Positions 9,318-18,065 of a DNA stretch of 64,000 bases are shown here, piece after piece (positions within the stretch are counted from its first letter, which is position 1; each line of letters starts with the position of its first letter). The notes below the pieces were generated by a model that made no database searches, had not been told where the DNA came from, and saw only the letters and a list, made by a program, of their open reading frames with translations. The DNA lies in contig DUNO01000011.1 of NCBI GenBank assembly GCA_012839295.1, positions 35,484 to 99,483 on the forward strand. The letters run 5' to 3'. The stretch is from Clostridiales bacterium (lineage in GTDB: Bacteria > Bacillota > Clostridia > Lachnospirales > Lachnospiraceae). A program made the translations under genes and the position numbers.

Positions 9318-9418
9318 CCCTCTATCTACGAATAAGTTAATGCCCGCAGGATAATTTAAATGCTAATAATTAATTATTTAACATATAATATAATTAATTA
9401 ATCAGCTTGAGGATTATC

Positions 9419-10723
9419 ATGGACATTTATGTAGTACAACCAGGTGATACAATAATCTCCATTGCAGAAAAATTCGGTGTTTCCCTCTATCAATTAATAC
9501 AGGACAATGGGCTTGGAAATTCCTTCCACTTAGCCAATGGCCAGGCTATTGTCATCGTCTATCCTACTAGAACCCATATCGTCGAAGAAGGTGACTCCCT
9601 GCAGTCGATTGCAGAGGCTTATAATACCACATTGCTCCAATTATTAAGAAACAATTCCTTTCTTTCTGATAGAGAATATATTTATCCCGGTGAAACCCTG
9701 GTGATCAGTTATGATACCCGGGGCAAGCTTATAACAAACGGCTATGCTTATCCTTTTATTAACCAGGGCTCACTCATGAAAGTGTTGCCCTATCTTACTT
9801 ATCTGTCTATTTTTAATTACAGGATCATGGATGCCGGTGAAGTAACCAAATACAATGATGATACCCAGCTGATACAAACCGCAATAACCTTTGGTACCAT
9901 ACCGCTCCTGATGATATCCGCCATGTCTCCCCTGGGGGAATCAGATGCAGAAGTCGTATATAAATTACTGATCAACGAAGAGTTTCAAACCCATCTTATT
10001 TCAAATATCCTTGAGATCCTCCGCTCCACAGATTATCATGGCGTCAATATCATGATCAGTACCATGAACGAGGTAAACCAGGAGCTTTATTTTACTTTTT
10101 TAACAAGATTTTCCGACCAGCTATCCCAGGAGGGGTATCTGATTTTTTATACGGTTAATCCCAACCTCCGATATGAAGACAATGAAATTAAATTCGAGAG
10201 GATCGACTATTTAAGGATCAGCCAAAAGATTAACGGCTTTACCTTCTTCCAGTATGCCTGGGGTAAGAAAACGGATCCTCCTTCCCCGGTAAGCTCAGCA
10301 GAATTAATCAACGCCTTCCTGGAATATATCGTTACGGTTATTCCGGCGGAATTAGTCTCCGTCGGAGAACCCCTCATCGGCTATGATTGGGAGCTTCCCT
10401 TTATCCCAAACCGTTCCAGCGTCAACTCCGTTACTATCAATACAGCCATTAAAATTGCTTATGATTCTGCCGCCACCATAGAATTTGATCCCATATCCCA
10501 GACCCCGTTTTTCACCTATCAATTCTCTTTTTCCGCTAAGCCCATCGATCATATCGTATGGTTTATTGATCCCAGAAGCATCAACGCTTTAAATGGCCTG
10601 ATTGATAAATACGGTCTGCAGGGTTCCGGCATCTGGAATATCATGATTTACTATCAGCCGCTGTGGACAATCTTAAATTCACAGTACGAGCTTGTAAAGA
10701 TGATACCTGACCGAATAGTGTGA
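9419..10723 (+). CDS. LysM protein with degenerate GH18-like domain
   Basis: Two N-terminal LysM repeats (about residues 2-47 and 52-100; YVVQPGDTIISIAEKFGV, HIVEEGDSLQSIAEAYNT) bind peptidoglycan. The C-terminal ~330 residues resemble the GH18 barrel of spore cortex hydrolases of the SleL/YaaH type. The catalytic DGVDIDWE-type motif reads HGVNIMIS here, so every acidic residue is gone and hydrolysis is unlikely. The track starts at TTG 9407; ATG 9419 has GAGG at the right spacing. A spore or cell-envelope binding role is inferred. The stop codon lies inside the start of a family 1 dispersed repeat. Confidence 0.75.
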   Translation: MDIYVVQPGDTIISIAEKFGVSLYQLIQDNGLGNSFHLANGQAIVIVYPTRTHIVEEGDSLQSIAEAYNTTLLQLLRNNSFLSDREYIYPGETLVISYDTRGKLITNGYAYPFINQGSLMKVLPYLTYLSIFNYRIMDAGEVTKYNDDTQLIQTAITFGTIPLLMISAMSPLGESDAEVVYKLLINEEFQTHLISNILEILRSTDYHGVNIMISTMNEVNQELYFTFLTRFSDQLSQEGYLIFYTVNPNLRYEDNEIKFERIDYLRISQKINGFTFFQYAWGKKTDPPSPVSSAELINAFLEYIVTVIPAELVSVGEPLIGYDWELPFIPNRSSVNSVTINTAIKIAYDSAATIEFDPISQTPFFTYQFSFSAKPIDHIVWFIDPRSINALNGLIDKYGLQGSGIWNIMIYYQPLWTILNSQYELVKMIPDRIV

Positions 10724-10779
10724 AATGAAGATCATTTCACATCCGACACCCCGTGACCTGACGGTCAAATGATCGTTAG
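10716..10779 (+). repeat. Dispersed 3'-end repeat, family 1, copy B
   Basis: TAGTGTGAAAT, loop, ATTTCACATCCGACA, GTGACCTGACGG, CAAATGATCGTTAG, overlapping the stop codon of the LysM gene. Same blocks and same gene-relative orientation as copy A after ruvA; this copy lacks about ten bases in the middle. Confidence 0.7.
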
Positions 10780-10796
10780 TGTAAAAAATGCCACAA

Positions 10797-10836
10797 AAAA
10801 ACCTGTAAACCATTGATTCAAGGCTTACAGGTTTTC
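10797..10836. terminator. Bidirectional terminator between the LysM gene and rpmF
   Basis: AAAACCTGTAA, 16-nt loop, TTACAGGTTTT. A-rich on the left and T-rich on the right, serving both convergent genes. Confidence 0.8.
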
Positions 10837-10842
10837 ATTCAA

Positions 10843-11022
10843 TTATTCAGCTGTGATTATTTCCTTTTTATTGTAGGACCCGCAAGCCTTACACACTCTA
10901 TGGGGAACCATGAGCTCTCCGCACTTGCTGCATTTTACTAAGTTAGGAGCAGTCATTTTCCAGTTAGCTCTACGGCTATCTCTTCTTGCTTTAGAATGTT
11001 TACCCTTCGGACAAATAGACAT
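10843..11022 (-). CDS. rpmF: 50S ribosomal protein L32 (bL32)
   Basis: Too short for the ORF track. A 59-codon frame, MSICPKGKHSKARRDSRRAN onward, with the zinc-binding pairs CSKC and CKAC of zinc-type bL32. Ribosome binding site AAGGAGGTG precedes it. It follows yceD by three bases, the classic yceD-rpmF operon, and is followed by a strong terminator. Confidence 0.95.
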   Translation of the reverse strand: MSICPKGKHSKARRDSRRANWKMTAPNLVKCSKCGELMVPHRVCKACGSYNKKEIITAE

Positions 11023-11025
11023 CTG

Positions 11026-11553
11026 TCACACCTCCTTAAAATTGTTAAAAATATCTCGGATTACTGACATTCTGGGATCATAATGCTGCGTATCGCAGTC
11101 ACAGGTATTCTCATTTAGATTTATCCCACACTTTTCGCAGAGTCCTTTACAGTCCTCCCTGCACAAAAGCTTCATAGGGAAATCAATTAAGATTTCTTCA
11201 TAAATCAATGTGTCTACATCCAGATTGTATCCAATAATATAATTTGTTTCGTCCAGACCTTCTGTACGCTCCTCCTCAGAAAGCTTAAAATCAACCTCTT
11301 TCTGAAATCTGATCTCCATAGGATGTACTATTTCCTTCAGGCATCTGCCACAGTACAGGGTCAAAGAAATATCCGTTCCGCCCTCAATCAATACAACCTT
11401 GTCACCAAGATTTGTTATTGTGAGCTCTACCGGTTCCTTATGGGCGAATCCATAAGAAGTACCCTGGTATTCAACACTCTCAAGTTCAAGGGGGGCATCG
11501 ATCTTCGCTACCTTATCCTTCGTAGTCATTATTTCTGACAAAGATATCAGCAT
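11026..11553 (-). CDS. yceD: YceD/YlbN family protein (DUF177), rRNA accumulation
   Basis: A 175-residue DUF177 protein. The family is linked to 23S rRNA accumulation/large-subunit biogenesis in bacteria and plastids. A CGRC pair (about residue 68) and a cysteine cluster CREDCKGLCEKCGINL (about 133-148) could bind zinc. It lies directly upstream of rpmF, as in most bacteria, and has a near-consensus promoter. Start ATG 11553 follows GGAGAG. Confidence 0.9.
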   Translation of the reverse strand: MLISLSEIMTTKDKVAKIDAPLELESVEYQGTSYGFAHKEPVELTITNLGDKVVLIEGGTDISLTLYCGRCLKEIVHPMEIRFQKEVDFKLSEEERTEGLDETNYIIGYNLDVDTLIYEEILIDFPMKLLCREDCKGLCEKCGINLNENTCDCDTQHYDPRMSVIRDIFNNFKEV

Positions 11554-11621
11554 TGTAATCTCTCCGAATATTCACTGCTTACAAGAATTTAAATATAAAC
11601 TCTCTTTTACGCGCTTCTTGT

Positions 11622-11650
11622 ATTATACCCAGTGAAATACTATTTGTCAA
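11622..11650 (-). promoter_or_regulatory. Consensus promoter of yceD-rpmF
   Basis: Minus strand TTGACA, 17-nt spacer, TATAAT, about 70 nt upstream of the yceD ATG. Confidence 0.85.
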
Positions 11651-11717
11651 TCAAAAAATGTTATTTCTTACTTACCTATCCTTAACCTCTTAACCTAATA
11701 TGCCCTACCATACTTAC

Positions 11718-12914
11718 TTATTTGAGCAGTTCTACAGTTTCCCTTGCAATTGCCAGCTCTTCATTGGTGGGCACAATGCAAACCTTAGTCCTTGATTCAG
11801 GAGTTGTCAGCATAAGGAGCTTGCTCTTGGTATTATTTAATTCCAGATCAATCTTAACGCCAAGATATCCCAGGTATTCGCATACCCATTCCCTTACTCT
11901 CCAGTCATTCTCACCAACACCTGCCGTAAATGCGATCGCATCCACGCCGTTCATTGCTGCTACATAGCCTCCGATGTATTTTGCTACATTATAGCAGAAT
12001 ACTTCAAATGCAATAGTAGCTAATTCGTTACCTGCATCAACAGCATCATTCAGGTCACGGAAGTCACTGGATACCTCAGACATACCCTGAAGTCCGGATT
12101 CCTTATTCAGAAGGCTCATAACCTGGTCAAGGGACTTTCCTTCCTTCTTAGCGATGAACTCGATAATGGAAGGATCGATGTCGCCGCATCTGGTACCCAT
12201 AACAAGGCCTGCAAGAGGAGTGAAGCCCATGCTGGTATCGATGGATTTACCGTTTAATACTGCGGAAATACTGGAGCCATTTCCAAGGTGGCAAACGATG
12301 ATTTTGGAATTGTTAATATCTAAGCCGCAGAATTCAGCCGTTTTCTTGGATACAAAGCTATGGCTTGTACCATGGAAACCGTATTTACGGATCTTATATT
12401 TTTTGTAATATTCGTGAGGGATGCCGTATAAATAAGCTTTCGGAGGCATTGTCTGATGGAATGCAGTATCAAACACACCAACCTGGGGTTTGCCGGGCAT
12501 TAACTTCTCGCATGCATGGATCCCTATTAAGTTTGCCGGATTATGGAGGGGTGCCAATTCGCTGCATTCTTCCAGGGCTTCAATTACCGCCTCATTGATT
12601 ACAGTTGAGCTGGCAAACTTCTCACCGCCATGTACTACCCTGTGCCCTATCGCACCGATCTCATCCAGGGATTTGATCACGCCATGCTTCTCATCCGTCA
12701 GGGCATGAAGCACCATCTGGACTGCAACCTCATGATTCTTCATGTCATTCGTTTCAATTACTATCTTGTCCTGGCCCTCCGGTGTGTGTTTCAGCTGGCT
12801 CAACTCTTGTCCAATACGCTCACAAATACCGACTGCCAATACTCGTTCCGTATCAGAATCGATCAGCTGATACTTTAATGAAGAACTGCCGCAATTAATA
12901 ACTAATACTTTCAT
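11718..12914 (-). CDS. ackA: Acetate kinase
   Basis: Converts acetyl phosphate and ADP to acetate and ATP, the ATP-yielding step of acetate fermentation. The 398-residue length is normal. ASKHA motifs are visible: VINCGSSSLKYQL at the N-terminus, HRVVHGGEKF, ELAPLHNPANL, FHGTSHSFV and VCHLGNGSS. It follows pta on the same strand across a 184-bp gap that carries a pta terminator-like hairpin and a 16-bp tandem array, so it may be transcribed separately. Confidence 0.98.
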   Translation of the reverse strand: MKVLVINCGSSSLKYQLIDSDTERVLAVGICERIGQELSQLKHTPEGQDKIVIETNDMKNHEVAVQMVLHALTDEKHGVIKSLDEIGAIGHRVVHGGEKFASSTVINEAVIEALEECSELAPLHNPANLIGIHACEKLMPGKPQVGVFDTAFHQTMPPKAYLYGIPHEYYKKYKIRKYGFHGTSHSFVSKKTAEFCGLDINNSKIIVCHLGNGSSISAVLNGKSIDTSMGFTPLAGLVMGTRCGDIDPSIIEFIAKKEGKSLDQVMSLLNKESGLQGMSEVSSDFRDLNDAVDAGNELATIAFEVFCYNVAKYIGGYVAAMNGVDAIAFTAGVGENDWRVREWVCEYLGYLGVKIDLELNNTKSKLLMLTTPESRTKVCIVPTNEELAIARETVELLK

Positions 12915-12938
12915 TTACACATACCTCACTTTTTTATT

Positions 12939-13027
12939 ATAAATATGTTTTATATGTTTTACCATAATTATACTTTATCATAACTATATCTTACCATAAA
13001 TATGCTTTATTATAAACATGTTTTGTC
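12939..13027. repeat. Degenerate 16-bp tandem array upstream of ackA
   Basis: Four consecutive 16-bp units (12964, 12980, 12996, 13012) follow the pattern ATAAxTATxxTTTAxx, preceded by a related 25-bp unit. The array is very AT-rich and lies in the ackA upstream region. Confidence 0.75.
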
Positions 13028-13056
13028 CTGATATCCGGATTTTAATATAAAATACT

Positions 13057-13094
13057 GCGAAAAGCGAAGCATCTCACCACTTCGCTTCTTTGCG
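13057..13094 (-). terminator. Hairpin after pta
   Basis: Stem AAGCGAAG/CTTCGCTT with a 10-nt loop, followed on the minus strand by TTCGCAGTATTTTA. The T tract is broken, so read-through to ackA is possible. Confidence 0.55.
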
Positions 13095-13098
13095 TATC

Positions 13099-14133
<1,035 letters not shown>

Positions 14134-14169
14134 TCAAATAATAGTTATCAGGTGTGTATAATTTCTGAT

Positions 14170-14250
14170 AAAGGCGCTGCTTTTGCGTCGTGTAAAGTGT
14201 ACCCTAAAGGGCACGCCGATTACAGGAAGATGATTTTACTTCCTGTAAAA
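14170..14250 (-). repeat. Dispersed repeat, family 2, copy C (pta leader)
   Basis: Minus strand: TTTTACAGGAAG, TAAAATCAT, CTTCCTGTAATCGG, a variable linker, then GACGCAAAAGCAGCGCCTTT. Two hairpins are predicted. The same block order occurs after the L,D-transpeptidase gene (26067-26128), and the first hairpin recurs at 43388. Confidence 0.65.
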
Positions 14251-14292
14251 TAAAATTAGTGTATATAAAAATAAGTAAAAACCATAACTTTG

Positions 14293-14321
14293 ATTATAAG
14301 ACAAAATACATTTTGATACAA
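14293..14321 (-). promoter_or_regulatory. Promoter of pta
   Basis: Minus strand TTGTAT, 17-nt spacer, TATAAT. Confidence 0.6.
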
Positions 14322-14511
14322 GTATATTTTGTAGAAAAAGGTGGGATTCTTTAAACAAAATTAATGGTAAAAATAATATATTTTTGTGAAATACTACGAA
14401 AGCCATATGTATAATTTATATTAGGATAAATTTGGATTTAGATTCTAATAAGTAGAATTTTAGTTTTTTGGTTTTTATTCAGCCCACTTCATATCGCTTG
14501 GATTGTTGTCA
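14322..14511. other. AT-rich gap between the pta and tmcAL promoters
   Basis: The 581-bp pta/tmcAL divergent region is accounted for by the pta leader repeat, the two promoters and the tmcAL leader array; in this central AT-rich part I see no gene or clear structure. Confidence 0.5.
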
Positions 14512-14540
14512 TTGACGGTACCCGGCAGAAATGTTATATT
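14512..14540 (+). promoter_or_regulatory. Promoter of tmcAL
   Basis: TTGACG, 17-nt spacer, TATATT. It ends directly before a tandem repeat array that would form the transcript leader. Confidence 0.65.
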
Positions 14541-14541
14541 G

Positions 14542-14661
14542 GAACCACATATTAGTATGTATTAAAACTATGTATTAGTATGCATTAAAACCACGTAATA
14601 ACATGCATTGAACCCACGTATTATATCGTATATTGAGACCATGTGGCAACATGCGTTATTG
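14542..14661 (+). repeat. Five degenerate ~23-26 bp tandem repeats in the tmcAL leader
   Basis: Units of 23, 23, 23, 25 and 26 bp start at 14542, 14565, 14588, 14611 and 14636. Most share the pattern AAACCAxGTATTAxxATGCATTG. Several contain small inverted repeats (ACATA-TTAG-TATGT; CATGT-GGCA-ACATG). The array lies between promoter and start codon. Confidence 0.7.
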
Positions 14662-14693
14662 AATAAAAAACACCCCATGACAGGAGATAGCAG

Positions 14694-15986
14694 ATGAAGG
14701 TTGTAGGATTAATTACTGAATATAATCCATTCCATAACGGCCACAAATACCATATCGAAGAGGCCAAAAGGCTGACGGGCGCAGATTATGCCATCGCCGC
14801 GATGAGCGGTAATTTTGTACAGCGGGGAACTCCCGCCGTCATAGACAAGTACAGCCGTACCGAAATGGCTTTAAATAATGGCATTGACCTGGTCCTGGAG
14901 TTACCGGTATGCTATGCCACCGGCAGTGCGGAATATTTTGCCCATGGGGCTGTCTCCTTGCTGGACAGGTTAGGAATCGTAGATTACCTCTGCTTTGGAA
15001 GCGAGTGCGGTGACCTGGCTCTTCTGGAGGAAGCCGCAGGGTTCCTGCTTGATCCCCCTCCATCCTTTGATGAAACGCTCCATGCGTACCTCAAAGAAGG
15101 CTTTACCTATCCGGCTGCCCGCGGCAGGGCAATGCAGCACCTCCTTGAAGACCAGCAGCCAGGCTATAGCACCTCCTTAACCAAGCTCCTCACGGAACCG
15201 AATAATATCCTGGGCATTGAGTACATGAAGGCACTGCGCCGCCTGGATTCTAAGATTGCCCCCAGGACAGTACAGCGGATTTTGGCACAATATCACGACC
15301 CGGATTTATCAAAAGGGGAGGCAGCCAGCCCCGCAATCAGTTCCGCTACCGCGATCCGCCGTGCTATTTTCAGCAAAGGACCGGAGGCCGGCAATTATTT
15401 TGGGGAAATCAGCCATAGTGTCCCCCCGGATGTATACCATATCCTTAAGAAATACCACCGGGTAAGATATCCCATCTCAGAGGAGGACTTTTCCCAGGTG
15501 ATAAGGTATAAGCTGCTTTATGAAAGCAGGCAGTCCCTCGCCGGGTATCTGGATATTTCTGAGGATTTAGCAGACCGTTTAAAAAATCTTTCCACCATTT
15601 GCTCCCACCGGGCTATTTCTGAACTGGCACAGGAGATTAAGACAAAGAACCTCACCTTAACACGCATCAACCGGGCCATCCTCCACATGCTGCTAAATAT
15701 TAAAGCCGAAACCGTTCAGGAATATAACCGGAATGGCTATACCCAATATGCCCGGGTGCTCGGAATAAAAAAGGAATCCTCCCATCTGCTCCGTAAAATC
15801 GAAAAGCATGGAAGAATCCCTATTATAATGAAAGTATCAAAAGCGGAGCAGCAGCTCCCTCCTCCTGCCCTACGCATGCTGCAGGAAGATATTTTAGCGG
15901 CTCATTTGTATATACAAGCGGTATACGAAAAGTATGGTACTATCATTCCCAATGAATACAGGCATGGGATTATTCTTTATCCGTAA
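14694..15986 (+). CDS. tmcAL: tRNA(Met) cytidine acetate ligase TmcAL (YlbM)
   Basis: TmcAL uses ATP and acetate to make N4-acetylcytidine at the wobble position of elongator tRNA(Met). The 430-residue protein opens MKVVGLITEYNPFHNGHKYH with the nucleotidyltransferase HxGH motif at about residues 14-17. SGNFVQRGTPAVIDKYSR and LPVCYATGSAEYFAHGAV are family hallmarks. In Bacillus ylbM sits beside ylbN-rpmF; here it is inverted and separated from them by ackA-pta. RBS AGGAGA. Confidence 0.93.
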   Translation: MKVVGLITEYNPFHNGHKYHIEEAKRLTGADYAIAAMSGNFVQRGTPAVIDKYSRTEMALNNGIDLVLELPVCYATGSAEYFAHGAVSLLDRLGIVDYLCFGSECGDLALLEEAAGFLLDPPPSFDETLHAYLKEGFTYPAARGRAMQHLLEDQQPGYSTSLTKLLTEPNNILGIEYMKALRRLDSKIAPRTVQRILAQYHDPDLSKGEAASPAISSATAIRRAIFSKGPEAGNYFGEISHSVPPDVYHILKKYHRVRYPISEEDFSQVIRYKLLYESRQSLAGYLDISEDLADRLKNLSTICSHRAISELAQEIKTKNLTLTRINRAILHMLLNIKAETVQEYNRNGYTQYARVLGIKKESSHLLRKIEKHGRIPIIMKVSKAEQQLPPPALRMLQEDILAAHLYIQAVYEKYGTIIPNEYRHGIILYP

Positions 15987-15993
15987 ATTGATC

Positions 15994-16032
15994 AATGTGG
16001 GAGATCCGTGTGGATTTCCCGCATTATTTTAA
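15994..16032 (+). terminator. Terminator of tmcAL
   Basis: Long imperfect stem AATGTGGGAGATCC/GGATTTCCCGCATT followed by ATTTTAAT. Confidence 0.65.
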
Positions 16033-16036
16033 TCCC

Positions 16037-16066
16037 TTGACATTACATATCATGTAACGTTATAAT
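16037..16066 (+). promoter_or_regulatory. Consensus promoter with embedded operator (ArsR-MFS operon)
   Basis: TTGACA, 18-nt spacer, TATAAT. The spacer contains the perfect palindrome TTACAT-ATC-ATGTAA (16043-16057). A dimeric repressor bound there would cover both promoter elements; the downstream winged-helix regulator is the obvious candidate. Confidence 0.75.
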
Positions 16067-16127
16067 ATATGTATTGTATAATTAACAGTATATTAATCCA
16101 TTTTATTAGCTACAGGAGGGGTATCCT

Positions 16128-16715
16128 ATGCCTAAACAAATAACCTTAACCACCAGAAAGCAGCTGGATATCTATATGAATCCCCAGCGGCAGCGTCTTT
16201 TAAAAGCCATGGACATCCACGCAGCTCCAATGACCCCGAAGCAATTGTCCAGCCACCTGGGCATCTCAGCTTCCTCTGTTTCCCACCATTTAAAGAAGCT
16301 GGAAGAGCTGGATCTTGTTGGCCTTGACCATACGGAATCCATCCGTGGAATCCAGGCTAAATATTACAAGCGCCTTCCCGTCGTAATCAACCTGGGAAGT
16401 GACAAGGACGATGACCTCAAAGAGGAACGTACCCTGCTCTCGGATTATTGTATGAATGAAACCTGGAAGAGCTTTAAGGAGCATATGGAGCAGCTAAATG
16501 ACCGCACTAACCCGTTGGAGACAGGTGACGTCATGAATGGTATTCTTTATTTGACACAAGAAGAGGCAGAACAGCTGAAAGCACTGATACTGGGCTTTTA
16601 CTCCAGACATATGGAACCTGCTCCCGGCACTGTCCCATGGGAAACCGCCATCATCGCTTTTCCCCATAAAGCTTACCCTGCCGAAAAAACCATACCAAAG
16701 AACGCGGAGGATTGA
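16128..16715 (+). CDS. ArsR-like winged-helix transcriptional regulator
   Basis: A 195-residue protein with an N-terminal winged helix (RLLKAMDIHAAPMTPKQLSSHLGISASSVSHHLKKLEEL, about residues 25-63) of the ArsR/SmtB class. There is no metal-binding cysteine signature, so an organic effector or partner is more likely than a metal. The C-terminal ~120 residues are a helical effector or dimerisation region. RBS AGGAGGGG. It ends one base before the MFS gene, forming a regulator-transporter operon that is probably autoregulated via the palindrome in its promoter. Confidence 0.8.
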   Translation: MPKQITLTTRKQLDIYMNPQRQRLLKAMDIHAAPMTPKQLSSHLGISASSVSHHLKKLEELDLVGLDHTESIRGIQAKYYKRLPVVINLGSDKDDDLKEERTLLSDYCMNETWKSFKEHMEQLNDRTNPLETGDVMNGILYLTQEEAEQLKALILGFYSRHMEPAPGTVPWETAIIAFPHKAYPAEKTIPKNAED

Positions 16716-16716
16716 C

Positions 16717-17913
16717 ATGAAGTTAAGCCATAAACTAATCTTTTTTATAAGTCCCTTTTGTATAGGAATCACAGCGCCTGTGTTTTCCCTGGTTCTGCTC
16801 TCACACGGCGCAACGCTGGAATCATTATCCATCTGTGTCGGCATTTTTGCAGCCACGGTGGTGCTTCTGGAGCTTCCCAGCGGAATACTCACTGACCTTA
16901 TCGGGAGGAAACGTACCTTCCTGATTTCCCAATGCTTTATGCTGTGCTATTTCCTATTGGTTCTCTTTAGCCGCAATGTCCTCCTGCTAGCCATTGCATG
17001 TGCCATTCAGGGAATTGGCAGGGCTTTCAGCTCCGGTTCCCTGGAAGCCTTAGAGATTGAGGCCTATATGAAGGAAAAGGGGACAGAGGGACTTTCCAAA
17101 ATTAACAGCACCCTGGCGGTCATCACAAGTGCGGGATTAGCCTCCGGTTCTCTTTGCGGAGGTCTTTTCGGATATTTAGACCCTACATATACGCTGCTTC
17201 TGGCTGTCTGTATTCTCCTGGAAGCATTCCTTTTAATCCTTACACTTCTTTTCGTGAAGGAGCGCTGGGAAAAAACATCGGATGCAACGTCTATGATCCA
17301 GCTAAAAAATCAGGTACATAACCTTTTCTCTTCCCTAAAGCGCTCCAAAATTATCATAACCATACTTGCCATGTCCGTCATGCTGGGACTTGGACTTAGC
17401 ACCATCGAGGTCTATTGGCAGCCTGCGCTAAAACTTTTTCTGCCGGAGCACTTGGGCTGGATCTTTGGCATCATTAATTGCCTGGGATATTTGGGCATGA
17501 GCCTTGGCAACAAAGGGGCTGAACGGATATGGAGGCATTGGCATTTATCAGAAAATGTTAAACGGCCTATGATGTGTTACTGGCCCCTGCGGCTCCTGCT
17601 CCCATTCACCATCCTTCTATTAGGGTTATGCGGGAATATACCTGTCTTCATTTTCTTGTTCATCCTGACCTATTTTGTTCTGGGAGCCGGGAACTTATTT
17701 GAAGATACCATATTCCATTCCTCCATCGATAACAGCCAGCGCGCCAGTATGATGTCCTTATCCTCCCTGTTCTTAAGAAGCGGTGGGATCCTCACCTCCA
17801 TCCTGGGCAGCCTGATTCTGACAGGCTTCTCCCTGCCCTACGTCTGGATTCTGCTTTCAGCTGCCACAGGTGCCGGGATTCTGCTCTTGATGGTTCTGTA
17901 TCGAAGAAGATAA
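16717..17913 (+). CDS. MFS transporter
   Basis: A 398-residue major facilitator with about 12 hydrophobic segments. The loop 2-3 motif reads GILTDLIGRKRTFLIS (about residue 57), the MFS motif A. Substrate cannot be read from sequence; pairing with a dedicated repressor suggests efflux of a small toxic compound, which is inference. It shares the upstream gene's promoter (one-base gap). Confidence 0.85.
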   Translation: MKLSHKLIFFISPFCIGITAPVFSLVLLSHGATLESLSICVGIFAATVVLLELPSGILTDLIGRKRTFLISQCFMLCYFLLVLFSRNVLLLAIACAIQGIGRAFSSGSLEALEIEAYMKEKGTEGLSKINSTLAVITSAGLASGSLCGGLFGYLDPTYTLLLAVCILLEAFLLILTLLFVKERWEKTSDATSMIQLKNQVHNLFSSLKRSKIIITILAMSVMLGLGLSTIEVYWQPALKLFLPEHLGWIFGIINCLGYLGMSLGNKGAERIWRHWHLSENVKRPMMCYWPLRLLLPFTILLLGLCGNIPVFIFLFILTYFVLGAGNLFEDTIFHSSIDNSQRASMMSLSSLFLRSGGILTSILGSLILTGFSLPYVWILLSAATGAGILLLMVLYRRR

Positions 17914-17994
17914 ATCATAATCACCGGCTATAAAATGAACCCATTTTGTCAGACAAAAATAAGCCTAATGAAAGGGGGGGCATTAATCTGGATG

Positions 17995-18046
17995 CAAAAA
18001 ATAAGCTCTTTCCTTAATGACTATATATCACTTAGGAAAGGGCTTA
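17995..18046 (-). terminator. Terminator after the HEPN gene
   Basis: Minus strand stem TAAGCCCTTTCCTAA...TTAAGGAAAGAGCTTA followed by TTTTTTGC. It may also stop read-through from the convergent MFS gene. Confidence 0.75.
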
Positions 18047-18065
18047 CCTTTATTTATAAATAATA

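Noticed and set aside
12939-13027. CRISPR-like array from the tandem repeats
   Set aside because: Units are contiguous without spacers and degenerate; no cas genes in the window.
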